From Perkinsus olseni (lineage: Eukaryota; Perkinsozoa; Perkinsida), in assembly GCA_013115125.1 (NCBI GenBank), contig JABANN010000002.1, forward strand, positions 124,001-188,000: 64,000 nt of DNA. Reading direction: 5' to 3'. This document shows, piece by piece, positions 55,871-64,000 of this stretch (the first letter of the stretch is position 1; each line of letters opens with the position of its first letter). Both the position numbers and the translations under genes were made by a program. A model generated the notes under the pieces. The model made no database searches. It had not been told where the DNA came from and saw nothing but the letters and a program-made list of their open reading frames with translations.

Positions 55871-58800
55871 CCGCTGGCGACGGCGGATGAGTCGACACTC
55901 GAGACTTTCAAACCTGAAATCAAAAAGTTGCTCACCATACTAACACCTCCGATAGCGCACGTCCAAGAGAAAACGGACGAATGCTCACCACAAGACACAA
56001 CTTTTCAAACATCTCGTGGGTGGTGAAAGTAGAGAGGCTTTCCGAGTAGGGAGGATCCCTACGTCTCTACCAAGGCCCGTTGAACCACTTCGTCAGACGA
56101 CGGATCCGTGGTCGATCGGATGATCGATATTCCGATCGATCTGGAGGAAGCCTGCCACCCCTTCTCACCGTTTCACTTCCTCTATCACGGCTTCATGTGT
56201 CAGCTCGCACTTTTCCGTGTGAGAGGCGACCGCACTGCGAAGATCGCTGAGTGGGAAAGATACGCCTCAACCGTTGGGTTTGGTGTGGTACTCGAAAAGC
56301 TGCGCCGCACTGTCAAGTCTTCGCCCAACTTCTTCTTCTACTTCAGAGTCTATCAGCCCGATCACACTGAAAGGAAATTCGTGTATGACCAGGATCGACC
56401 TAAGATACGTAATTCGCGACGCAGGAAACCATTCCGACCGAGAGTAGCTTGCAATCTTATAATAAAACTCGGATTAGAGCATGATTCTTTGCTATGAGCA
56501 CGCATCAACCTAAGATTCCCTCTCCCGAGACACTGATATGGGATGCACCTGGTTTCTTACCAAGCCAAGAGCGAGAGGAGGGGCAACCGGATGGTCTTAT
56601 ATCGATCAGAACGCAGGGCGAAGTGACGGAGTTTTTCGTTCATCGAGAAAATTCTATCGTTCTCGCTGTTCCACTTTCGTGAAGCAAATTTTCAGCAAAA
56701 ACATTACACGCCGTCTGAAACGCATGTAGCAGCAAGAGAATTCTCCGGCCCACCATCGGAATAATTCACCCATTTTCCCCCGCACCGTTTACCACGCTTC
56801 CTGCGGCAATTGACTCCACTCCTTTTGAGCCTTCCTGTCCGCCATCATAGCCTTTTGTGTTGAGGAAGAGGACGAATCGCCGTTACTATTCTGAGTGTTC
56901 AGTCGGATGCCGTTGTGGCTACCATTACCGGGGCCTGACAAACCAGAATACCTCAATTACAGCGCGCACGCGAAATTCAATTTCAGTCCGCTTCGCTCCG
57001 CCGGGAGAATGGCGTGCATGCGCGCAGCCACTTTAGGTACCTCACTCGCCTCCTTTCCGCCTCACATCACCGCCCAAAATTTTCACTTTCTACGGCCCGC
57101 TGGGCTCTGGCCTTTTATAACACTCCACGCTCCGACGGGAGTTGAGCTGTGTTGCTCATTATTCGCTGATCGTCTTGTGCATGGGTGAATAGCTAATACT
57201 ACCGCCCCCGAGTACAACTAGAAGACAAACTTCACACTTCTTCCCGCCTTGCAAACGGGAGAGCAACAACCTCCCACTGTAGCATTCATTCGCAACTCGC
57301 TCTGGTCGAGGGTATACGGAAGGCTACGGCACGCAAGAGCTCGACAAATTAGCGGGAATTTCTTCTGGCATCGTGAAAACCGATATAGGATCACTTACTC
57401 TGATTGCCGCCTCGTGTGGACACTGTGCTGGAACTCGAACTCTTTCCTGTAGCGGGACCCTAAGGAACAAGACAGACGAATCTTAGGTTGACGCTGGCAC
57501 TTAAAAAAAAGATCTTCTCGAAGCAAGAGACCTTCGAAGCAAATTGACGACAATATTCCTGAGTGCATTCACAGATTGATCACGAATTGAATACTTAACA
57601 AGAAATATCGAGACTACAAAATACCCATTCGTCAGAAAATCTCAGATCGAGGGTATCCAAGAAATTTTATTGAAAAGTATACGTATAAATCTAGTAACCT
57701 TCATCCTCTCCATCCACATATCTATTATGTCGCATCGACGCACGGTCCGAACCGGTATGGAAGTCGTTGGGAAGAGATGCTAACAACTTTCAGAGCACGA
57801 TGGCGACACAAGGCAAACAATGAAATCATCCCACCTCGTCTATATACCCAGCAAAGGGCCACCCCAAAAAACGTCGAACGATTTGCATAGCACTAGCAAC
57901 ACGCAGACATGCCTTGGTATTCACACCCATGGTAACTAACTAATATCAACATACAAGAATAAACTCACCTCCGGGAGAGCACTGTCGGCCATGGTATGGT
58001 GCCTCTTGGGGTAGGTAAAAATTGGCAGATCGTCGATCCTAGCCGTTGGCGATATGCAGCTAACTTGTCGGGTAACAGCAGTACAGGCGCTCAACATGGG
58101 GGACACGGGAATCGCCGCCGCGCCGGCGAAAAGGCATCCCGGCTGCGGGAGAATCTGAGCACAGACGACGATAATACCGTAGCTTCCGCTGATCGCATCT
58201 TATAACGACAGGAGACTTCAGCGCTGCTCCGATGCGAGTATTTCTTCCCGTAATGGCTAAGACACCTCAGGCTGATGCAAGTAAGTACATGCACGCACGA
58301 TGACGAATATCTGCCGCTAACCAGCATCAACCTAGGATACTTTTCTCTGTGGTCCGGAGTCTCGACTACATCTACTCAACAGTACAGAGTCAGGACTCAC
58401 AACTGGATAGAATATACGATATGAACCCAAGACCCACGATAGGATTTTCGCTCTCCCTCAATATCACCTGTCGTCTATCGATCTCTCCACTCCCTTGCGG
58501 CTGCTGTTGCTGTTGATGAGGCGCTACGGCGGCAGCCTGCGGACGAGTGTAGAGGGCACGACCAGCATTGGGGAAGGGTGAGGGGGGCGGGAAATAGTTC
58601 ATAATCTTCAATAAGCGATAACTCACCTTCTCAACGCTCAACAACAAACTGTCACGTAGCAGAAACCTCAATCTGGTGGATTAGTAGCGGAAAAGTTGGT
58701 ATGAACAATTGTGCACGCGTGCACAACCAGGACGAAAACGGCGGCTTGATACGCCGCAGTGTGTGATAATGTACATCACTTTAATACAGATAAAAGTGGG

Positions 58801-59098
58801 CATATGCCACCGGGGAATAATGGACTTATAAAAACGTGCACTACTATGCGCTCCGTGAAGAGAACTACGCCCGTGGTGATCATCCGTACTGGGCGAATAC
58901 GTCCCTGAAGTCGCAGAGTGAGGGAAAAGGTCAGATTTATAGTGAGAATGTAGCGGGCATTTACTAGACTGCAAACTAGCCCTGGAAATTGCCGCCGCTC
59001 GAACTGACCGTTTAGAGTACAAAATAAAATAAAAACAAGCAAACAATCACGTACATCACGCAGTTGAAAACAGAAAGACTGTGATGTTATTGACAAGG
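55871..59098. other. 3.2-kb region without a recognised gene
   Basis: A 129-codon plus-strand frame at 56108-56497 (LEEACHPFSPFHFLYHGFMC onward) looks protein-like, but no family was recognised and it may be one exon of an undetected gene. The word CATCAACCTAGGAT or close variants occurs at 56503 and 58325 (plus) and 57482-57497 (minus), and also in SEC63 intron 1 at 24126. The copy of the dispersed repeat at 57750 lies here. A T-arm-like ACCCGGGATCAATCC relative is at about 55562-55585, minus strand. Confidence 0.45.
57749..57791. repeat. Dispersed repeat, copy 2
   Basis: Matches 26400-26443; the shared part includes AACCGGTATGGAAGTC and CTAACAACTTTC with a 3-4 base difference between them. 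Confidence 0.8.
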
Positions 59099-59265
59099 AG
59101 AACAAGATCGTGGGTTCGATCCCGGCATGATGCATTTAATACTGCCATAAAATTGCCCTCACGACCTCTCTACGCACACCACGTACTTGAAAACTGATAA
59201 TAGGGAGAGCAAGGTCGTGAGTTCGATCCCGGCATGATGCATTTAATACTGCCATGAACTTGCTC
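59040..59265. repeat. Tandem pair of about 108 bp, each with a tRNA 3'-half
   Basis: Two copies contain GTCGTGGGTTCGATCCCGGC (59105; GTGAG instead of GTGGG in the second, 59213), then an identical ATGATGCATTTAATACTGCC. Each module resembles those found in introns, but this pair lies just past the stop of the next gene (minus strand), possibly in its 3' UTR. Confidence 0.8.
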
Positions 59266-59689
59266 CTACTACCTCTCTACACAGCGGGCACCTGTGCATA
59301 TGCCGCTCGGACCCATCATCCGAACATCTCTCGAAACACTCGAGGAAGCATTTCTCGTGCAAACAATGTCCGCACGGCAGCTGGCGTAGCAAATCTCCAA
59401 CTTTAAATTGATCGAGACAGATGGCGCAGCTCCTCCCTCGAAACTCGCTCGTCAAGGCCGTCAACTTCAAGCACTTAGTGTTGCTCTGGGCCCACTGTTC
59501 GAACTCTTCCTTCGCTTTGAAGTGGGCCACTCCCTTCTTATAAGAGTAGATGAAGGCGAGGACCACCATGAGGACGAGGATGCTGCCCAGCGTGTAGGCG
59601 AGGATTTCGTCCAGGCTTGACATTATAGTGAAAATAACAGTTTTAAAATCTAGACATGTGAACCAACCTGAAGACGGGCAAAATTTCAA
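59243..59689 (-). CDS. Membrane-anchored RING-H2 protein 1
   Basis: Likely a membrane E3 ubiquitin ligase. A single exon. The functional start is probably MSSLDEILAYTLGS at about 59623, giving one strong membrane helix (LGSILVLMVVLAFIYSY) then a cytosolic linker (AHFKAKEEFEQWAQ). The C-terminal RING-H2 is complete: CAICLDQFKVGDLLRQLPCG, HCLHEKC, and CPLCRE after a long Ser/Asp/His loop, matching C-x2-C, C-x-H-x2-H-x2-C, C-x2-C. First of five such genes in a row on the same strand, spaced about 0.6-1 kb; the repeat-bearing tRNA-like modules abut its stop. Confidence 0.82.
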   Translation of the reverse strand: MKFCPSSGWFTCLDFKTVIFTIMSSLDEILAYTLGSILVLMVVLAFIYSYKKGVAHFKAKEEFEQWAQSNTKCLKLTALTSEFRGRSCAICLDQFKVGDLLRQLPCGHCLHEKCFLECFERCSDDGSERHMHRCPLCREVVGASSWQY

Positions 59690-60323
59690 AATAAGATGAA
59701 ACTAATTTTCGAGCTGAGAACGATCCACTTTCCGAATTACTTAAGATTTTCTGCTAAAGGAACTCTTTTTATACGGGACAGTTGTTCATGATCATCGCGA
59801 GATCGGTGGCGAACAACAGTGCTGTGAGAAATCCAGTGGTCGGGCGCTGATCGTAGGCAAGTATGAGTTGATGTACGTATGCGTGCTGCTGCCGCTCCGA
59901 GGAAGAGAACAAGAGGACAAGGTGGCTCGGGCCTAGAGCTGCCACTTCAACCTGACGCAGAGCATAAGATACTCAAACGAGGCCCCACCAAGGAACACTC
60001 AACACTCTAATTTGGTAGAAAAGTGGTATGCAAACAAACGTCGACCTGTGCGGGCGAGAAAAATAGAAAACAGAACTACTAAGAAATTCAAACAAGCGTG
60101 AGGAATTTCGAGCGCCCCCTGATAAATATGACAGATGCCGCGTTGTTCAGAAAATCGACAAAATCTCATGAACTTGGCATAAACATTTTCGCTAGCTCAA
60201 CGACGTGCGTCGGCCGAGCGCTCGAAAGAAGTTATTTTCCGAGCAGTAGGGCTCGTAGTGACGACCGTTCGAATTCTACAGCTCAGCGACAAAGACGGCA
60301 AGTCCGCCGAGCGCTCGAAAAAA
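59690..60323. other. Spacer within RING-H2 array
   Basis: Contains a direct repeat: the words GTCGGCCGAGCGCTCGAAAG at about 60209 and GTCCGCCGAGCGCTCGAAAA at about 60301, each followed by similar ATTT.CCGA.CAGTAGGGCTCG text about 90 bp apart. The second copy runs into the 3' end of the next RING gene, so part of that coding end has been duplicated downstream. Confidence 0.7.
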
Positions 60324-60794
60324 CTATTTACCGAACAGTAGGGCTCGCAATGATGGGCGTTCAAATTCTACAGTGCAGCGGCAGAGAGGACAAGTCCGTC
60401 TGCTCGACCCCAACGATATCCACGACGACGCACAGTCTAGGTGATACACGTGGCCGCAGCTAAGGCGAACCACCATGTGGCCAGGGTCGTACTCAGAAAG
60501 GCAGATCGAACAGGTCCCGTGTGTTTGGGCCTCTATATACAATCCCTCAGCGGTCTTGAAGCGACGCCGAGCGTACCGGACCGATAGAAATCTCAGAAAA
60601 CCCTTACCGTACATACGAACGACGACACCGGCCAGGAAAAAGCAGCTGGCAATGGCGATGACTAAAGCCAGCCTGACTGTGTCCGGTAGGTTTGTGAAAC
60701 AGAATGTGAGAAGGGCGGCCGAGGCTGCTACGACCAGGCCGACATAGCAGGCGGAGGCCGCCTGACTCAACCGATGCTGACGACGGGAATCCAT
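60324..60794 (-). CDS. Membrane-anchored RING-H2 protein 2
   Basis: 156 residues, single exon, start MDSRRQHRLSQ. Two membrane helices close together (CYVGLVVAASAALLTFCF and LALVIAIASCFFLAGVVV), a basic juxtamembrane stretch (RYARRRFK), then a complete RING-H2: CSICLSEYDPGHMVVRLSCG, HVYHLDC and CPLCR, with WI before the last pair as in many E2-binding RINGs. The stop region, SLRALLFGK, has a duplicated relative about 90 bp downstream. Homologous in layout to its neighbours. Confidence 0.85.
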   Translation of the reverse strand: MDSRRQHRLSQAASACYVGLVVAASAALLTFCFTNLPDTVRLALVIAIASCFFLAGVVVRMYGKGFLRFLSVRYARRRFKTAEGLYIEAQTHGTCSICLSEYDPGHMVVRLSCGHVYHLDCASSWISLGSSRRTCPLCRCTVEFERPSLRALLFGK

Positions 60795-61739
60795 TCATAG
60801 ACACCAATGGACGACAACTGACAAAATGTCGCAGATTTCACTGCAATTTATTGACTTGCGAAATTACTTTTTACTAGCACTAATTTTCATCCAACGAACG
60901 GAGCGCATTGTCTCAAACAGAAAGCAGAATTGAACCACGCCTGAAAACTCTCTCTAATTTTGCAGCTTTACCCCAGCCTCGCGAACGAGGATGAGAAATC
61001 CGTAACTTGTGTAGTACATCGACAATTACATTCTGCATAAGACGTCAGTCGACCGCCACTGAAGGGAAAATAACGAAAAAAAACATCACAAAATCCTCCC
61101 GAGCTCATCCATCCCCGAATTTACGATTAACCACCTCCCTCGTTTTCATCGTTTTCGTCCGAGGTACGCAGTCCGAAACCTCAAACAAGCTGACCGAGGT
61201 CCGAAAATATAGACTGCGAAGCTGCGCCGGAGATGACAAGCCGTTAATAAGTTACCTAGGGAATAAAGGATTTCATTTTGATAAAATTGCTCGGCGAGAG
61301 GGCCTCCCGAGAGAACATCTCCACGGAAAAAAAGACAAGTCCGAAAACACCAACCCAACACGTCGCGAAAACCGAGATCGCAGTTCCCCAGGGGAAGGAA
61401 GTACTTCCGATGGCCGAAAAAGACCGAATAATGCGCGAAAATGTACACAGATCTCTCTGGAAATGATCGTCACGGAAGCCGACAGAACCGGCTATCGGCT
61501 AAGCAGAATGAGTTGTCCGGCTCATCGCCATAGACGACTCGCTAATACTCACGATGATGATGAAAGTGAAAAAAGTCTAAGAATACGCCTCCGAATTTGC
61601 GTTCCGTATCTGCACGCATGCGCTAAATCTTCAGTGTGCGGAGGCGTATCTTCGTGGCAGATGCTCTGCTACTACTACCTATGGTAAAAAAGGTATTAAT
61701 AACAATACTAGAGTACAGCAATCTCGAGGATCGTGAAAA
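60795..61739. other. Spacer within RING-H2 array
   Basis: A 226-codon plus-strand frame (61007-61687) crosses most of it. It looks low-complexity and resembles no family; not called. Confidence 0.4.
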
Positions 61740-62279
61740 CTACCGTGCCAAGCGAACACGGCAGACCGGGCATGCAGCCCGATTAGGCCTCACAGCGGCG
61801 CCCGTTTCCAACCACAGCGAGAAGCATTGGTCATGAAAGTGATGGTTGCATGAGAGGACGATAACAGAATCTCCATTATCGAAGTCGTCCAGACAAATCG
61901 GGCACATCCCCGGGCTCGGAGAGGCAGCAGCGGCGACTGCGAACTTATCGGGAAGTCCCTCGGTCGAGGCCTTTGACCGTCTACTGGCGGCGAACCTACT
62001 AACCAGTAGGGTCGTCACCACGATGATGAGCAGGCCTAGGCCGCTAGCAGCGAGAGCTATCAAAGGCCAGGACGAGGGAGACAAGGAAATGGAGGTGAGT
62101 AGGGCGGCAGTGAAGGCGACGATGACCAGAGCGCAGAGGGCGTAGGCTGCCACGCGAAGCCTTATAGAGGGAGCCGCAGCCATTAGGGATGAACAGAGTA
62201 TCTCCCCTACGGAAAGAGAGGTGGGTTCGCCTGTGGGAGTGGCAACGCAACAGAGGACCACCGATAGCCTCCGAGACAA
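61740..62279 (-). CDS. Membrane-anchored RING-H2 protein 3
   Basis: Single exon; the start is either 62279 or, more likely, the internal MAAAPSIRLRVAAY at about 62183. Two membrane helices (YALCALVIVAFTAALLTS; IALAASGLGLLIIVVTTLLV), a basic SRFAASRRSKAS linker, then RING-H2: CPICLDDFDNGDSVIVLSCN, HHFHDQC and CPVCR. The finger ends almost at the stop (RVRLAR). Confidence 0.85.
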   Translation of the reverse strand: MSRRLSVVLCCVATPTGEPTSLSVGEILCSSLMAAAPSIRLRVAAYALCALVIVAFTAALLTSISLSPSSWPLIALAASGLGLLIIVVTTLLVSRFAASRRSKASTEGLPDKFAVAAAASPSPGMCPICLDDFDNGDSVIVLSCNHHFHDQCFSLWLETGAAVRPNRAACPVCRVRLAR

Positions 62280-62845
62280 CCGTTCTGCGATGAGTCATAG
62301 AGAAAACGGAAACAACAGCAATTTGTCTAGACACGGTTAGAATAGCTTTTACTTACCTTCAAGGACGCTCGCGTTCGAACGAGAGCTTCTTGTCTTCAAT
62401 TCCCTGCTCATCTGCTTCATCTGCAGCAGCAGTAGCATCATTGATGACCTGCAAGGAAGGGCGAGTCGGGGAAAGAGCGGTAGTCACTGTCGCCGGTGAC
62501 ACAATGACTCGGTAAACAAGAGACTGTAAACTGTACACACCGCGATAGTGATGATGATGAACAACAACAAGAATAATAAATATTAAATAGTAAAGAGCAC
62601 GGCCTTTCCGAAGTGAAAAAGGCCGGCCCGAACGATCATACCGTTGGCAAGCAGCTAACAGCAGCTTCCCACTCGACCAGGACTCATCAGCGACATCTCG
62701 CAAACGACAGTACACGGGTTTCCAATGGAACTACGAACGTTCATATCGCATCAGTGACCGCCATAAAACAGCTCAAAGGAGCTGACGAAAACACTGCTGT
62801 TCCGCGCACAACGACAAGGAGTCCATGGTCAAGTGGGGCCAGTAG
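62280..62845. other. Spacer within RING-H2 array
   Basis: Should hold the promoter of RING-H2 gene 3 and the 3' end of gene 4. No exon recognised. Confidence 0.4.
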
Positions 62846-63442
62846 TCACCAAATCCGCATCAGCTGTGTGTTCTGTCTCGGGTCCCTCGGCCCTGTCGTC
62901 TCTCGCGGCCCAACTCGACTGCGACACATCGGACACTTCCGCTCATTGAAAGTTGACGCTGTGAAACACTCTCGAAAGCAGTCTTCGTGGAAGCGATGAC
63001 CACATGGCAACTCGAGAATAGCATCGCCTGGGTCGTATTCTGCCAGACAGATGGAACAGCAGCCGTGGCTGCTCTCAGCTGAGGCCTCTAAGTCATCCGG
63101 CGTCACCTGATACCGACTAGTCTTCTTCGACACCCAGTCCCTGAACTCATCGCTGTGGTCCGGTTCCTTGTGCCACTCCAACATCATCTCGTAGCGCGTG
63201 AAGGCCAGGATCGTGCAGGGAACCGCGACTCCCAGGATAGAGGCGTAGACCGCTATGAGCAGCCACAGTAATGCACCATGGCAGAAGAGGGCGAGCACAA
63301 TGCCAATGACAACGACTATGATCAGCCAGGCCAGCCAGAGCTTGAGGTACCCCCCTCGACCGAAGCTTCTAGCCAGCAATTCACCCCAGCCTGTATGCTG
63401 ACCCGCTGGCCGCTCGGATTCCATGATGAACGGGAAAAACAC
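62846..63442 (-). CDS. Membrane-anchored RING-H2 protein 4
   Basis: About 192-198 residues, single exon; start at 63442 or the second Met (MESERPAGQ, about 63424). Membrane helices WLAWLIIVVVIGIVLALF and LLIAVYASILGVAVPCTILA, a linker with EFRDWVSKK that echoes EEFEQWAQS in gene 1, then RING-H2: CSICLAEYDPGDAILELPCG, HRFHEDC, FRECF and CPMCR. The shared 'EFxxW' linker and the 'CFxECF' after the finger's His/Cys pair tie genes 1, 4 and 5 into one subfamily. Confidence 0.87.
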   Translation of the reverse strand: MFFPFIMESERPAGQHTGWGELLARSFGRGGYLKLWLAWLIIVVVIGIVLALFCHGALLWLLIAVYASILGVAVPCTILAFTRYEMMLEWHKEPDHSDEFRDWVSKKTSRYQVTPDDLEASAESSHGCCSICLAEYDPGDAILELPCGHRFHEDCFRECFTASTFNERKCPMCRSRVGPRETTGPRDPRQNTQLMRIW

Positions 63443-63787
63443 GACCGGCCTGGAACGACGGGGGTCACCTCCTGCACATCACACAACAGAAATAATTTTT
63501 CTATTGAAACACTCTGAGACTAACCTACTACTTAGGATCTAAAATACCGGATAAAATAGCCGCTCCTCCCACAGTCACATGCCGCAGTGGACAGCGGCCG
63601 ACTTGGAAGAGGTTCGATGAGAAGAATATTTGAAATTATGACATGACGACAGCGATAGTAGTGCAAGGAGTGCCCTCACGGAGTGCAGCAAAAAATGAAA
63701 ATTTACGACCGAGGTCTCGAGGGGCCCTCTGGTCTCCACAACGACAGAGATTTAATCGCGAATGTTGAGGCCGTACAAGATCCACGC
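63443..63787. other. Spacer within RING-H2 array
   Basis: No exon recognised; should contain the promoter of RING-H2 gene 4. Confidence 0.4.
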
Positions 63788-64000
63788 TCAATTACCAACA
63801 CCACCATGAGCATCTTCGACGTCGTCCGAGCCGGAATCACGCTCCTCATCCCCACGATGAGGGTTCGAACCGATCTCATAGGAGCCGTCAAGACGTCTTC
63901 GCGGTAGCTTCGGTCCTAGCGTGGCCCGACACAGCGGACACCGATGTTGAGCTGCCTTGCGCCCTCGCGGCAGGCCATGGAAGCACTCGCCGAAGCATGC
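63788..64000 (-). CDS. RING-H2 protein 5, C-terminal part
   Basis: Cut off at the window's right edge. The minus strand from 64000 reads ACFGECFHGLPRGRKAAQHR and CPLCRATLGP, the second half of a RING-H2 finger of the same subfamily as genes 1 and 4, then an acidic tail (DEERDSGSDDVEDAHGG) to a stop at 63788. The first zinc ligands and membrane helices lie outside the window. Confidence 0.75.
   Translation of the reverse strand, partial: ACFGECFHGLPRGRKAAQHRCPLCRATLGPKLPRRRLDGSYEIGSNPHRGDEERDSGSDDVEDAHGGVGN

Noticed and set aside
27600-59243. Complete tRNA genes at the TTCGA-type matches
   Set aside because: Upstream 40-50 bases do not form a D-arm or a matching 5' acceptor strand at any of the sites examined; only 3' halves are seen.
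61007-61687. 226-codon plus-strand frame opposite the RING array
   Set aside because: Low-complexity, charge-biased composition with no family likeness.
1-64000. CRISPR arrays, bacterial operons, retroelement or virus-like genes
   Set aside because: No repeat-spacer structure, no Shine-Dalgarno-linked gene runs, and no reverse transcriptase, integrase or capsid-like protein was recognised.

Overview
The window is nuclear DNA from an intron-rich unicellular eukaryote. Genes lie on both strands, are cut into short exons by introns mostly of 48-130 bp, and encode ordinary eukaryotic machinery: RNA processing, ER translocation, nucleotide metabolism and RING ubiquitin ligases. The gene set, compact introns, roughly balanced base composition and one apparent GC-AG intron suggest an alveolate. 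A perkinsid (Perkinsus-like) is my best guess, but that is inference; no rRNA, organelle sequence or intact spliced leader was seen.

Layout. 0-2 kb: 3' part of an unassigned helical protein gene. 3.3-11.2 kb: a small array of secreted esterase-like phytase-domain genes (two nearly complete copies at 4.4-6.2 and 9.4-11.2 kb, two remnants) in a segmental duplication whose non-coding parts are full of perfect short hairpins. 11.2-15.1 kb: gene-poor, with more hairpins and a 31-bp minisatellite. 15.1-24.3 kb, minus strand: cytosolic pyrimidine 5'-nucleotidase (NT5C3 family), a SEN54-like tRNA-splicing endonuclease subunit, and SEC63. 25.7-28.7 kb, plus: RCL1. 30.3-33.7 kb: a possible N-myristoylated protein and a PPP-family phosphatase. 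34-44.8 kb: many plus-strand exons of at least two unassigned genes. 45.2-49.8 kb, plus: a TMEM128-like membrane protein and a coiled-coil protein. 50.7-55.9 kb, minus: a HAD-type pyrimidine 5'-nucleotidase and a coiled-coil/RING protein. 59.2-64 kb, minus: a tandem run of five membrane-anchored RING-H2 genes, the last cut by the window edge.

SEC63 (ER protein translocation) and the membrane RING-H2 ligases both act at membranes. SEN54 and RCL1 act in RNA processing. The two nucleotidases have overlapping substrates. These neighbours do not form an operon-like unit.

The most unusual content is not protein-coding. (1) Many short introns consist largely of sequence resembling the 3' half of a tRNA (T-arm plus acceptor strand), in either orientation, in SEC63, the HAD gene, the RING gene, RCL1 and the TMEM128-like gene. 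(2) A separate short motif of about 20 bp sits in introns of three genes, also in both orientations relative to the gene. (3) At least 19 perfect inverted repeats with arms of 8-21 bp and exactly one unpaired centre base are scattered through the window, and some are present in one copy of the segmental duplication but absent from the other. These patterns suggest active gain of introns and of small palindromes.
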